From Aureisphaera sp963669405 (GTDB lineage: Bacteria > Bacteroidota > Bacteroidia > Flavobacteriales > Flavobacteriaceae), in assembly GCA_963669405.2 (NCBI GenBank), contig CAXXHF010000002.1, positions 1,860,001 to 1,924,000 on the forward strand: a DNA stretch of 64,000 bases, read 5' to 3'. The notes under the pieces are model-generated. The model saw nothing but the letters and a program-made list of their open reading frames with translations. It did not search any database and was not told where the DNA came from. Each line of letters opens with the position of its first letter. Position 1 is the first letter of the stretch. The translations under genes and the position numbers were made by a program. Of this stretch, positions 34,476 through 44,335 are shown piece by piece.

Positions 34476-34828
34476 GATGTGATGTTTTTTAGCAGGGCCT
34501 TAACGGAGGAGGAAATTTGGGCGTACTGCGGTTTTTCTCTACTAATATATAAGAATAACAGTGCAAACTTCTTGCCGTTTTTTTGTTCTAGTGCAATTTT
34601 TTCGAGTCGGTAAGCTTCTCGCATTTGTCTCTTGATTCTGTTTCGAGACACCGCAAGCTTAAAATTTCTCTTAGGAACTGCAAAAGCAGCTTTATGTATT
34701 TCTTCCTGCTCTTGCTCTAAAAAAATGAGTTTTACAGGAAATTTTTTAATCGACTTTCCTTCGGAAAATAATCGATCAATCACTACGTGCGATTTTAAGT
34801 TCTCTTTTTTTGGAAATTTGTAACTCAC
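34472..34828 (-). CDS. rnpA: Ribonuclease P protein component
   Basis: Protein subunit of RNase P, which removes tRNA 5' leaders. The 118-residue product contains the family's RNR motif, SRNRIKRQMREAYR (residues 61-74), preceded by FAVPKRNFKLAV. The start is GTG at 34828; no in-frame ATG gives the conserved N-terminus. rpmH, its frequent partner, is not next to it. In many bacteria rnpA lies near oriC, which fits its position about 10.5 kb from the candidate origin. Confidence 0.94.
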   Translation of the reverse strand: MSYKFPKKENLKSHVVIDRLFSEGKSIKKFPVKLIFLEQEQEEIHKAAFAVPKRNFKLAVSRNRIKRQMREAYRLEKIALEQKNGKKFALLFLYISREKPQYAQISSSVKALLKNITS

Positions 34829-34847
34829 GGGGTAAAGATAGGAATAA

Positions 34848-34884
34848 AAAAACCTCGCGAATTCTTAGACTCAGCGAGGTTTTT
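34848..34884. terminator. Terminator between the M1 peptidase gene and rnpA
   Basis: Stem AAAAACCTCGC/GCGAGGTTTTT with a 15-nt loop. On the minus strand it follows the M1 gene and separates it from rnpA. Confidence 0.82.
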
Positions 34885-34904
34885 ATGTTTCTTGAAAATG
34901 AATT

Positions 34905-36698
34905 TTACTCCACGTTCAGTGTGTTATTCTCAGGCGCTATATCTGCCATCAGTTTAGAAGGATCTATGGTCAAGGTTTTCACTTTTTTACCTGCGGAAAT
35001 TTCAAATTCGTAAGTAGGGTAGGACCAAGCCCAATCTTTTAAAACGGTACGGTCAATGGAAGGGGTTGGATTTTTCTTTTCCCCACGCATCATTTGTAGT
35101 GGAATATAATAGGAAGCCTTAGTGCCGTCTTCAAACTCCACATACAAATCGATAGGCATTCCCATGAGCCCAATACGTTGTAAAGTTACTTTAGTCACTC
35201 CATTTTCTTCTACAGCACTTTGAATTCCATAATCTATGGTATTGGTCGTTTGCATGAAATCAGTAAGGTACCAATCCAACTCTAGACCTGATACTTTTTC
35301 AGCTACGCGAATAAAATCATTTGGAGTAGGGTGTTTAAAAGCCCAGTCCTCAAAATACTTTTTAATGGTTTTGTCTAGGTTTTCTTTTCCTATCACATAT
35401 CCTAATTGTGCCATGAATACAGAACCTTTGCTGTAAGCGGTAATTCCGTAAGCACGATTGCTTGCATAACGATCTGCATGGGTGGTTGCGGGTTGTTCCT
35501 TCCCACTTGTTGCTAAAAAGTTATAGCCTCTATAAGAACCTGCTACAGGATTGGGATTGTTATCACCAGATACTGCAGTTTCTGCAAATGCTGAAATATA
35601 AGAAGTAAAACCTTCGTCCATCCATTCGTGTTTGGCTTCATTAGTGGCCAACAAAAACTGGAACCATGAATGGGCTAGCTCATGCGCTGTTACCCCAACC
35701 AGACTCCCGAATTTACGTTCACCTGTTATAAGGGTGCACATGGCATATTCCATTCCACCATCACCACCTTGTATAACAGAATATTGCTTATAAGGATAAG
35801 GCCCAATGTGGGTGTTGAAATATTCCATTAATGCCGCAGTTTTTGGCTGCAGTTTTTTCCAGTTTTCCTTAATATCTGGATTGTCTTTATAGTAAAAATT
35901 TAATACAACACCATTGGGGCCATCATAGGTATCGTGAATATATTCTGGATCTGCTGCCCATGTAAAATCATGCACATTGGGTGCATCAAACTCCCAAGTC
36001 TTTTTACCCCTACGCTTTCTGGGTTCTCCTTGAAGGTATCCTGTTCCCCCTACAATATAATCTTTATCTATGGTAATACTTACACTGAAATCACCCCAAA
36101 CACCATGAAATTCACGTGCAATATAGGGATCGGCATGCCATCCTTGAAAATCGTATTCTGCTAATTTTGGAAACCATTGTGTCATGGACAAAGCAACACC
36201 TTCTTTGTTATTTCTTCCACTTCGTCTAATTTGAACAGGAATCTGCGCATCCCATTTCATTTCCAGAACAGTAGTTTCTCCAGACTTAATAGGTTTTGCC
36301 AAGTCTACTTCCAAAACAGTTCCAACAACCTCGTAATTTAGTTTTGTTCCATCTTGGGTTAGGGACAAGGGCTTAATATAACCTACTTCTGAAGGAGACA
36401 GTTCTGAAATTCGACTGCCTACACGAGAATCAGGATCACCAATAGTTCTTGAACGAACATCCATTTCACTTCCGGGTTGAAAAGCATTAAAGTACAGGTG
36501 ATAGAAAACCCTGTCTAGCGTATCTGGAGAGTTATTGGTATAACTAATCTTTTGATATCCTTTGTATTGCCAATTTTCTACATCTACATCAATTACCATT
36601 TCATAATCGGCTTTTTGTTGCCAATAGGAAGTGTTATTTTGAGCTTGCAGAGCAGAAACACAAAAAAAGGCCGCAACTAAGTTGAATAGAAGTTTCAT
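34905..36698 (-). CDS. M1 family (aminopeptidase N-like) metallopeptidase
   Basis: A 597-residue exported zinc peptidase with a signal peptide (about 1-19, ending ALQAQ) and an N-terminal beta domain. The catalytic domain has the exopeptidase-type loop GGMEYAMCTL and HELAH at 339-343, with Glu362 at the expected HExxH-x18-E spacing. The C-terminal part is beta-rich. It removes N-terminal residues from peptides in the periplasm or at the surface (inference from the signal). Its ATG shares one base with the stop of the S8 protease gene, so these two are coupled. Confidence 0.93.
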   Translation of the reverse strand: MKLLFNLVAAFFCVSALQAQNNTSYWQQKADYEMVIDVDVENWQYKGYQKISYTNNSPDTLDRVFYHLYFNAFQPGSEMDVRSRTIGDPDSRVGSRISELSPSEVGYIKPLSLTQDGTKLNYEVVGTVLEVDLAKPIKSGETTVLEMKWDAQIPVQIRRSGRNNKEGVALSMTQWFPKLAEYDFQGWHADPYIAREFHGVWGDFSVSITIDKDYIVGGTGYLQGEPRKRRGKKTWEFDAPNVHDFTWAADPEYIHDTYDGPNGVVLNFYYKDNPDIKENWKKLQPKTAALMEYFNTHIGPYPYKQYSVIQGGDGGMEYAMCTLITGERKFGSLVGVTAHELAHSWFQFLLATNEAKHEWMDEGFTSYISAFAETAVSGDNNPNPVAGSYRGYNFLATSGKEQPATTHADRYASNRAYGITAYSKGSVFMAQLGYVIGKENLDKTIKKYFEDWAFKHPTPNDFIRVAEKVSGLELDWYLTDFMQTTNTIDYGIQSAVEENGVTKVTLQRIGLMGMPIDLYVEFEDGTKASYYIPLQMMRGEKKNPTPSIDRTVLKDWAWSYPTYEFEISAGKKVKTLTIDPSKLMADIAPENNTLNVE

Positions 36699-38368
36699 TA
36701 TCGAGACATTTTATCTGCCATGATTAAGGCGTTGTATAAATTCACCATTTTACCAGATTTGGTTATGGAGCTGAAATTATTTTGGTTGGATTCATCTCCT
36801 CCTAAAATAACAGGGGTTTTAGAAGTCAACCCGCTGTTCATTAAAATCTGCTTTACTTGCTTTGCAGAAAGTTTAGGAAAGTAAGACCGAATGGTTGCAG
36901 CTACACCAGCAACAGCAGGAGCTGCCATAGAGGTTCCCTGTAAATATTCATAGGTGTTTAAAGGAGTTGTAGAATAGATTTTTACTCCAGGCGCAAATAC
37001 ATCCACGCTGGATTTTCCATAATTTGAAAAATTAGCAACCATTTCACTTCCGTAATCGTAGTTTAATGCACCTATGGTAATAAAAGTATCTCCCACTTCT
37101 TCTCCCGTACCTTTTTGGTCATTTGGGTATACCTGAATAGTGTCTAGGTCATAGGCCTCATTTCCAGCAGCATTTACAATAAGAACGTCCTTATCACTTG
37201 CATATTTAATGGCATCCCAGACCCATTCAGGGTGTGGAGAATAGTATTTTCCAAAACTGGTGTTAATTACTTTGGCTCCATTATCAACGGCATATCGAAT
37301 TGCCAAGGCGATGTCTTTATCATACTCATCGCCATCTGGAACAGCACGAAGAACCATGATCTCAGCATTGGAAGCTACTCCGTCCATGCCAATACCGTTG
37401 TTTCTTTTCGCTGCAATAATCCCCGCAACGTGTGTTCCGTGCTGAGCGTCTTCTTCTTTTGCGTCTGGACCATCTACATCATTATTACCGTAGTTGGTTA
37501 TGTCCATGGTATCAGGATTGTCTCCCAAGACCTTTCTGAAATTGGTTTCCATATTAAAATGGGAGGACAGACGTCCTTTGTAATAATCAACCCCACCTTT
37601 TATTTGTTCAATTACATCTGGAACTGAATCACCAAAATTCAACATCTGGGAAAGGATTCCTATTTGTTGTTGCTCATCTGCTGAAGGATTTTGAATTGCC
37701 GTCAGATCTTTCTGAGAGTAATCTTCTTTTCCTAATTTTTTAGCCATGGCTTTATGGGCGGGCTCCAATTGTGATAAGATTTGATTGTAGCGATCTACCA
37801 CACCATTGGCTTCAGCAATATCCTTGGAATACTCAGCTTTGGCTTTTTGATAAATTTCGAAATCGGCTCGATCTGCGGCACTAATAGAAGCTTCCGTTTT
37901 TCCCTCAAACTTAGGCCCCAACTTTTTCATGTAGCGGACATATTCCATATTTTCTTTCACAATATTTCCAAGAAAATTCCACCCATGAATGTCATCTACA
38001 TAACCATTGTTATCGTCATCTTTACCATTTCCGGCCACTTCGCCTTTATTGGTCCAAATAACGTCTTTTAAATCTTCGTGTTCAATATCTACACCACTAT
38101 CAATTACTCCTACGATCACTTTTTGGCCTTTTCTTCCTTTAAGGATTTCATTATAGGCACGATCAACACTCATTCCGGGAATGGTGTCTGTAAGAAGGTC
38201 AGCAGCGGCCCAAGACTTCAATTCTGAATCGGTAAGCGGGACGGCTTTTAATGGAAGGGTATCAATATTTTCTACAGGGGTAGACACAATTGGTGCTACA
38301 CCTCCCGTACAACCAGATAGTAAGGCTGCGGCTGCTACGGTACACAAAGAAGTTTTTATAAATTTCAT
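36698..38368 (-). CDS. S8 family (subtilisin-like) serine protease lipoprotein
   Basis: A 556-residue secreted protease with a lipobox (LLSGC, Cys20) and the catalytic triad Asp90 (VIDSGVD), His310 (HGTHVAG) and Ser480 (GTSMAAP). About 220 residues separate Asp and His, against about 32 in subtilisin, so a large helical charged insertion sits between strands of the core. I start at 38368 (MKFIKTSLC), which gives a proper lipoprotein signal; the longer start at 38398 would overlap the upstream gene. Lies between MBL hydrolase (10-bp gap) and M1 peptidase (1-bp overlap). Confidence 0.92.
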   Translation of the reverse strand: MKFIKTSLCTVAAAALLSGCTGGVAPIVSTPVENIDTLPLKAVPLTDSELKSWAAADLLTDTIPGMSVDRAYNEILKGRKGQKVIVGVIDSGVDIEHEDLKDVIWTNKGEVAGNGKDDDNNGYVDDIHGWNFLGNIVKENMEYVRYMKKLGPKFEGKTEASISAADRADFEIYQKAKAEYSKDIAEANGVVDRYNQILSQLEPAHKAMAKKLGKEDYSQKDLTAIQNPSADEQQQIGILSQMLNFGDSVPDVIEQIKGGVDYYKGRLSSHFNMETNFRKVLGDNPDTMDITNYGNNDVDGPDAKEEDAQHGTHVAGIIAAKRNNGIGMDGVASNAEIMVLRAVPDGDEYDKDIALAIRYAVDNGAKVINTSFGKYYSPHPEWVWDAIKYASDKDVLIVNAAGNEAYDLDTIQVYPNDQKGTGEEVGDTFITIGALNYDYGSEMVANFSNYGKSSVDVFAPGVKIYSTTPLNTYEYLQGTSMAAPAVAGVAATIRSYFPKLSAKQVKQILMNSGLTSKTPVILGGDESNQNNFSSITKSGKMVNLYNALIMADKMSR

Positions 38369-38378
38369 TTTCAGGTAT

Positions 38379-39239
38379 TTAATTAAAAAGTTCGTCAAAA
38401 GTAAAGGTTTTGTCCAGACGGACGCCTTTTTCAGTATGTTTTACTGTTATGATATGATTATATGCATCATGCTCCAAAAACAAATAATAGTTATGGTCTG
38501 CTGCTGCATGTAAAAATTTTTCTTTTTCTGGAAGGGTAAGCAAAGGACGGGTGTCATAACCCATTACAAAGGGAACCGGCAAATGTCCAGCCGTAGGCAG
38601 AAGGTCTGCCATAAACACCAATGTTTTATCCTTGTATTGAATATGAGGAATCATTTGCTTTTCAGTATGTCCATCTGCAAAGAAAATGCCGAAATCCAAT
38701 TCATTCTTTTCTGAATAGTCATTTTCTGGATCGGAAACAAATTTTAGTTGCCCACTTTCCTGCATAGGAAGGATGTTTTCTTTTAGAAAAGAAGCTTTCT
38801 CCCTTCTATTTGGGTTGGTCGCCCAATCCCAGTGTCGTTCATTGCTCCAAAAAGTAGCATTTTTAAAAGCAGGTTCATATCCGGTTCTATCTTTATTCCA
38901 TTGAACACTCCCTCCACAATGATCAAAATGAAGATGGGTCATAAACACATCGGTAATATCATCTCTATGAAAACCATGCTTTTTTAGAGAATGATCTAAG
39001 CTATAATCTCCCCAAGGAAAATAGTATCCAAAGAATTTTTCACTTTGTTTGTTTCCCATTCCGGTGTCTATAAGGGTAAGACGATCACCGTTTTCTATCA
39101 ATAAGCAGCGTGCTGCAATATCAATCATATTATTATTATCTGCAGGGTTGGTTCTACTCCATAAGGATTTTGGAACCACACCAAACATGGCACCACCGTC
39201 CAACTTAAAATTACCAGCTTCGACAGGATATAACTTCAT
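38379..39239 (-). CDS. MBL-fold metallo-hydrolase
   Basis: A 286-residue cytoplasmic metallo-beta-lactamase-fold hydrolase. The metal-binding motif HLHFDH is at residues 102-107, the fold's early Asp lies in LIDTGMG (57-63), and later ligands are expected in FFADGHTEKQM and the MADLLPTAGH segment. The overall layout resembles AHL-lactonase-like members, but the substrate cannot be assigned. ATG 39239 (MKLYPVEAG) is preferred to a TTG four codons upstream. First gene of the run with the S8 and M1 peptidases. 39240-39317 upstream holds no clear signal. Confidence 0.87.
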   Translation of the reverse strand: MKLYPVEAGNFKLDGGAMFGVVPKSLWSRTNPADNNNMIDIAARCLLIENGDRLTLIDTGMGNKQSEKFFGYYFPWGDYSLDHSLKKHGFHRDDITDVFMTHLHFDHCGGSVQWNKDRTGYEPAFKNATFWSNERHWDWATNPNRREKASFLKENILPMQESGQLKFVSDPENDYSEKNELDFGIFFADGHTEKQMIPHIQYKDKTLVFMADLLPTAGHLPVPFVMGYDTRPLLTLPEKEKFLHAAADHNYYLFLEHDAYNHIITVKHTEKGVRLDKTFTFDELFN

Positions 39240-39317
39240 ACGAAAGCGCAAAATACAAAAAGGCAGGGGATTGTTAAGGGACGTTAAGGCTTTATTAAGA
39301 GTTCTATGAGAAGTCTA

Positions 39318-41507
39318 TTAGTTTACAATCTCTCGTAATCTTTTTCCAAAATCATAAAGTGCTTTAATTTCTTTGATCCCTGCTAAGCGTTCTTTGCTAA
39401 ACACCAATAGGGAGGCACCATTAGACTCTACATGATAGTAGGGGTTGCTTTCAAAAAACTGTACTAGATCGTCTGTGAAAAATGCCTTAATTCTGGCGGG
39501 ATCATCTCCAAGGAGATAAAAACGTTTGGAAAAATCACTGTGGTTTTCAATTGGGATATCTTTGAATCCAGCAAAAGCGTAAATACGCTCTAAAAACCCC
39601 TCCCTATCTAAAGTAAAGTCTGGGATTTGATGATCTAATTTAATGTGCAACATAGTAGTTCGTACGTTCTCCTTGGCAATAAACTCTCCTTCCGAATAAT
39701 TGATGTCGAATAATTTAAAAGTGTTTTTTGCATTATACAAACGATTATACACATTCTCAATTTGTTTTGTTTTGAAATACAAGAATGAATCCAAAAAATG
39801 GGTATCCTGCTTTTTGTTGGCCTCGTAATGAATACCATATTTGTCTGCCATTTCCTGTAAGGTTGTTTGGCGTTTGGTTAAGTTGTTTGGTAAAAACTTC
39901 AAACCAGGAATGAGTCTTCTAAGCGCAAATGGGTGCTTGGAATCTGTATCATGCAAATCCAGACCAATTACCTCAAAATGTCCACCACGTTTCAAGAACA
40001 GGTCTTGATAACTACTTAGATTATCCATTACAGTATGATCTACAAAGTCGCACAAAGAAAAGTCTACAACCACATCCTGATCTTCAGGTACAGCATCAAG
40101 TTTCTGTTTTAGTTTGTAAAAATTTAAAAAGCTACAAAAGTGCTTCACACTTACATAATAATTTTCATTTTCCTCTCTATACATTAGCACGTTGGGCTTT
40201 AGCATGTTCCGAAAAAAAAGGAAAAAACTTCTATTAATCATTATGTGAATCACGAACGTAATAAAAACTCCTGCGGCAATACCCGTAATAAGATCTACTA
40301 AGAGCGTGATTATTAATGTGACAAAAAAGATAATAAGCTGTTCCTTTCCTACCGAAAATATCTTTCGAATAAGTTTTGGAGAAGCCAGTTTATAACCGGT
40401 ATATACTAAAATGGCCATAAGGGCTGGTAAAGGAATCCGTGTAAGTTGTGTGCTGAAGAGTGCAATAAATATGACCAGAAAAACCGCATGCATAAAATTA
40501 GCAGAACGATTGGTACCTCCATTATTAACATTTACAGAACTTCGGGCAATTACGGTAACCACATTAAGCCCTCCCAAGAAACCACTAGCAATAGTAGCGG
40601 TGCCCAATGCTTTCAGATCACGGTTAACATTAGATCTCCTTTTTTGTGGGTCCAGTTTATCTACTGCTTTAATACTTAGCAATGATTCTATACTGGCAAT
40701 AAGTGTTAATGCCAAGACACTGGTCCAAAATGGGAAGCCAGCAATGAGTTCAAAATTTGGAGTTGGGATTTGGGAAATAATTTCGTTGGCATTAGGAATA
40801 CCAGAAATCATATAATTAGGGTCAATAGGGTTCGGTTTTTGAAGTACGATTTCGAAATAATAACTAAGACCAATAGATAATATTACAATCCACATAGGTG
40901 CAGGAACCAATTGAAAATACTTATTGCGTATTTTGGAGTACATGACCATAATCGCTAAAGAAATAACCCCAGCAATTGCGGCATACGTTAACCCAATATC
41001 CTGATATTGAAATGAAGTTATTATAGTTTTTGGTATTGCCAATAAATAATCGATACTTCCTTCCAAAGAAAGCTTATTCCCCATCATAATGTGGAATTGC
41101 TTTCCCAGAATAATAAGCCCAATAGCCGCTAACATTCCTTGTATTGCTGAAGACGGAAAGAAGTCAGCCAATTTTCCCATTCGCAAGAACCCAAGCAAGA
41201 TCAAAAGAGCTCCAGAACAAATAATTGCTGCATACGCAGCCTCTAAACCCAAAGTAGTAATTGCAACTAACAGAACACCCACCAAGCCATTTCCGGGTCC
41301 AGTAATGGTAACATGACTACCCCCTAAGATGGCGACGATAAGACCGCCTACCACTGCCGCAATAATACCAGCAATAGGAGGGGCTTCACTAGCCATTGCC
41401 AGCCCTAATCCCAAAGGGAGCGCAATAAGACTAACTACAAATCCAGAAAATATATTTTTTGGAAGCGTTGCAAAAAAAGTTTTTATACGGTTTTTTTTAG
41501 CGGTCAT
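39318..41507 (-). CDS. SulP family anion transporter with STAS and an extra C-terminal domain
   Basis: A 729-residue inner-membrane transporter of the SLC26/SulP family, which carries sulfate, bicarbonate or other anions. Residues about 15-430 are hydrophobic and contain SulP signatures (IALPLGLGLAMASEAPPIAG, ITGPGNG, VTVIARSSVNVNNGG). A STAS domain spans about 445-535 (VVVDFSLCDFVDHTVMDNL). The remaining 190 or so residues form an additional, mixed alpha/beta region I do not recognise. The ion is not determined. The ATG overlaps the end of the Usp gene by 4 bp. Confidence 0.9.
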   Translation of the reverse strand: MTAKKNRIKTFFATLPKNIFSGFVVSLIALPLGLGLAMASEAPPIAGIIAAVVGGLIVAILGGSHVTITGPGNGLVGVLLVAITTLGLEAAYAAIICSGALLILLGFLRMGKLADFFPSSAIQGMLAAIGLIILGKQFHIMMGNKLSLEGSIDYLLAIPKTIITSFQYQDIGLTYAAIAGVISLAIMVMYSKIRNKYFQLVPAPMWIVILSIGLSYYFEIVLQKPNPIDPNYMISGIPNANEIISQIPTPNFELIAGFPFWTSVLALTLIASIESLLSIKAVDKLDPQKRRSNVNRDLKALGTATIASGFLGGLNVVTVIARSSVNVNNGGTNRSANFMHAVFLVIFIALFSTQLTRIPLPALMAILVYTGYKLASPKLIRKIFSVGKEQLIIFFVTLIITLLVDLITGIAAGVFITFVIHIMINRSFFLFFRNMLKPNVLMYREENENYYVSVKHFCSFLNFYKLKQKLDAVPEDQDVVVDFSLCDFVDHTVMDNLSSYQDLFLKRGGHFEVIGLDLHDTDSKHPFALRRLIPGLKFLPNNLTKRQTTLQEMADKYGIHYEANKKQDTHFLDSFLYFKTKQIENVYNRLYNAKNTFKLFDINYSEGEFIAKENVRTTMLHIKLDHQIPDFTLDREGFLERIYAFAGFKDIPIENHSDFSKRFYLLGDDPARIKAFFTDDLVQFFESNPYYHVESNGASLLVFSKERLAGIKEIKALYDFGKRLREIVN

Positions 41508-42352
41508 TGAATGATTAGTACGTCTGTAGGCAATTCGGTTAATATATGCTCAATATCATGAGGAAAGAAACGATCCCAAAAACCCATTTTCCCCGGTGCA
41601 TTCATAACCAGTAAATCGGCTCGAGCCACTTGTGCATAATGACCTATAGAGTATCCTCGTTTACCAAAAATAGGTTGTGTTTTTACTTTGATGTTTTCTT
41701 TGTATTCTGCTGGGACTTCCTCCAATATTTGGTGGACCCTAAAGTCCTCCCTACGACGCAGTTTTTCCTTCATTAAGTTGGCCTTTCTAAGAGACTTATG
41801 ATCGTCAATGGAAATAGCTAATTCCTGTTGTGTAATTTCTTCAACAATGGTCAACTGTTCACTTTTAAGGGCATTGCCCAAATAAAAGGCAGTAGAAATT
41901 GTTTGTTGTGTTTTTTCATCTTGCAAGCCATTTACCACAATGTGCTTACAGGGTATTCGGGTTTCAGAAGGATTAATAAGTAATAATACAGAACATAATG
42001 CTTTTCGAGTTATTTTTCTAGCAATAGAACCCAAATAATAATTTAAAAGATTTTCTCTTTTTAAGGCACCCAATATAAGAAGGTCAATTCGCTTATCTAA
42101 AACCGTTTGTAAAATTACCTCTACAGGATTTCCAGATCTAAAAATGAGTTCAAAATCTAGCTTTTTAGAAATAAATGGGGTTAAAATTTCCTTGATCTTT
42201 TGTTCTTTCTCGTTAGAATTATCTCCAACATGTATTAACAATAACTTACAATTGAAGAACAAGGAAAGCCTAGAGGCTTCATATAAGTTAGCTATTAAAT
42301 TGGGAGAAAAGGCGACTCCGATAGCAATAGTCTTGAAAGGTTGGGTATTCAA
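41504..42352 (-). CDS. Universal stress protein with two Usp domains
   Basis: A 282-residue cytoplasmic tandem Usp protein. The first half has KTIAIGVAFSP and LGSIARKITRKALCSVLLL, the second has HIVVNGLQDEKT and ADLLVMNAPGK, ending with PTDVLIIQ. The nucleotide-binding glycine motif is only partly preserved. The start is TTG at 42352: an in-frame TAA lies two codons upstream and no ATG gives a full first strand. It overlaps the SulP start by 4 bp, implying a shared transcript and perhaps a regulatory link with transport (inference). Confidence 0.87.
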   Translation of the reverse strand: MNTQPFKTIAIGVAFSPNLIANLYEASRLSLFFNCKLLLIHVGDNSNEKEQKIKEILTPFISKKLDFELIFRSGNPVEVILQTVLDKRIDLLILGALKRENLLNYYLGSIARKITRKALCSVLLLINPSETRIPCKHIVVNGLQDEKTQQTISTAFYLGNALKSEQLTIVEEITQQELAISIDDHKSLRKANLMKEKLRRREDFRVHQILEEVPAEYKENIKVKTQPIFGKRGYSIGHYAQVARADLLVMNAPGKMGFWDRFFPHDIEHILTELPTDVLIIQ

Positions 42353-42489
42353 TGGGTTAAAGTTCTTAAGTCAATTTTGAAAGATAGTATTTTTATTATA
42401 AGGAAAGAAAGGAATAAATCCCTAAACAAAATTAAAAAATAAAAGACCCATAAAAGTTTTGAGTAATTTTATAAACCAAAATTAAAACC

Positions 42490-44331
42490 ATGGTAGAATT
42501 AGCAGGAATTATTATACTGGGAATATTAGCTCAATGGGTCGCTTGGAAATTTAAGATCCCAGCCATCCTTCCCTTAATTCTCATAGGACTATTGGTTGGA
42601 CCAATTGCAGCTGAGTTCTTGACTTCTACGGGGTCTAAATGGATAGAGCCTGTGTGGAACGGGGAACGGGGGCTTTTTGCAGGGGAAGGCCTATTTTATT
42701 TCGTATCTCTAGCCATTAGTATCATTTTATTTGAAGGGGGCCTTACCTTAAAAATGTCAGAAATAAAAAATGTAGGCCCAGTGATTACCAAGCTTATTAC
42801 ACTAGGATCGTTGGTTACGTTCTTAGCTGCAGGGGTGGCAGCACATTATATTTTTGGTCTTAATTGGCGGATTTCCTTCTTGTTTTCGGCCCTTATTATT
42901 GTTACGGGGCCAACTGTGATCACTCCTATTTTACGTAATATTCCCTTAAAGAAAGATATTTCAGCCGTGTTGAAATGGGAAGGAATATTAATTGATCCTA
43001 TTGGTGCTTTGGTGGCGGTACTTGTTTTCGAATTTATTAGTGTAGAAGGAGGAGGGGAGTTCACCAAAACTGCTTTGATCGAATTCGGGAAGATTGTGCT
43101 CTTTGGTTCTACATTTGGTTTCACATTTGCGCATGCTCTTAATTTTTTGATCAATAAAAAATTAATTCCACACTATCTTTTAAATGTATTTGCATTGGCA
43201 TCCGTTTTAGGGGTTTTTGTGTTGAGCGACTCTTTTGCTCATGAAAGTGGATTGCTTTCCGTAGTTGTTATGGGAATGGTCTTGGGAAACACCAATTCAG
43301 GATATTTAAAAGAACTGCTTTATTTTAAGGAGTCTTTAAGCGTATTACTTATCTCCATATTGTTTATTGTGCTTTCAGCTAACATTAATATGGAGGAACT
43401 GTATCTTATCTTTAATTGGAAAACGGCGGCTTTATTAGCTATAATTATATTTCTTGTAAGACCATTGGGAGTGTTTTTAAGCACTAATAAATCCAAGTTG
43501 GGACTGAACGAAAAACTATTTATTAGTTGGGTAGGACCCAGAGGAATTGTTGCTGCTGGAATTGCTTCTCTTTTTGGTTCCAAATTAGCCTTGAAGGGAG
43601 TTTCTGGGGCAGAGTATATTACACCTTTGGTTTTTGCAGTTGTGCTTACAACCGTGTTGTTGAACGCAACCACCGCACGATTTTTTGCAAAAATAGTAGG
43701 GGTCTTCTTGAAAAAGTCTGAAGGAATCCTCATCGTAGGAGCTTCTGAATTTCCAAGATTACTTGCTCAATACCTGAGTGATAGCGGAAGACATGTCGTA
43801 CTTATTGATAGCAATCAGAACAATGTTAATGAGGCAAAAGAAATTGGAGTTGAAGCTTTTGTTGTAAACGTGTATTCTGACTCCTTAGCCGATAATGTGG
43901 AATTGAGTGATGTAGGATATCTAATGGCGCTTACAGGAAACCCAGATATCAATAAATATACACTAAACAAATATCGACAGCAGTTTGGTGAAAATGGTGC
44001 CTTTCGCTTGATTACGTCAGAAGAAATGAAGGATCCAAACAATAATCCAGAACAAGGACTGTTTTCACATGTAGATGATTTTGCGTCGGTGAGCAGGGTT
44101 GCCCATGAATATCCCAATATTTTAGAAACACCCATTAAAGACAAGCAACATTATAATAGTATGATAGATCAAACGAATGCAACAAAAGAAAGCATTCCTT
44201 TGTTCTTGAAAGATGCAAAGGGGGACTTAAAGATCATTTCGTCAGAAAATAAAAACATGAATAATGTTGAGGAAGGCTTTACACTAGTATATATTGGAAA
44301 GTCGTTGGAAGAAAGCATTCAAGAAAATTAA
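42490..44331 (+). CDS. CPA1-type cation:proton antiporter with C-terminal TrkA-N domain
   Basis: A 613-residue membrane antiporter exchanging Na+ or K+ for H+. About 12 membrane helices lie in residues 1-400, with the family segments ILFEGGLTLKM, TGPTVITPIL and EGILIDPIGA (the Asp being the likely ion-binding residue). A Rossmann-type TrkA-N/RCK domain starts near residue 412 (ILIVGASEFPRLLAQYL) and may sense nucleotide. It is divergent from the Usp-SulP pair and followed 4 bp later by a small lipoprotein gene. Confidence 0.9.
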   Translation: MVELAGIIILGILAQWVAWKFKIPAILPLILIGLLVGPIAAEFLTSTGSKWIEPVWNGERGLFAGEGLFYFVSLAISIILFEGGLTLKMSEIKNVGPVITKLITLGSLVTFLAAGVAAHYIFGLNWRISFLFSALIIVTGPTVITPILRNIPLKKDISAVLKWEGILIDPIGALVAVLVFEFISVEGGGEFTKTALIEFGKIVLFGSTFGFTFAHALNFLINKKLIPHYLLNVFALASVLGVFVLSDSFAHESGLLSVVVMGMVLGNTNSGYLKELLYFKESLSVLLISILFIVLSANINMEELYLIFNWKTAALLAIIIFLVRPLGVFLSTNKSKLGLNEKLFISWVGPRGIVAAGIASLFGSKLALKGVSGAEYITPLVFAVVLTTVLLNATTARFFAKIVGVFLKKSEGILIVGASEFPRLLAQYLSDSGRHVVLIDSNQNNVNEAKEIGVEAFVVNVYSDSLADNVELSDVGYLMALTGNPDINKYTLNKYRQQFGENGAFRLITSEEMKDPNNNPEQGLFSHVDDFASVSRVAHEYPNILETPIKDKQHYNSMIDQTNATKESIPLFLKDAKGDLKIISSENKNMNNVEEGFTLVYIGKSLEESIQEN

Positions 44332-44335
44332 AAAG

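Noticed and set aside
36113..36118. CACGTG in the M1 peptidase gene as a parS site
   Set aside because: The flanking bases disagree with the consensus at several positions.
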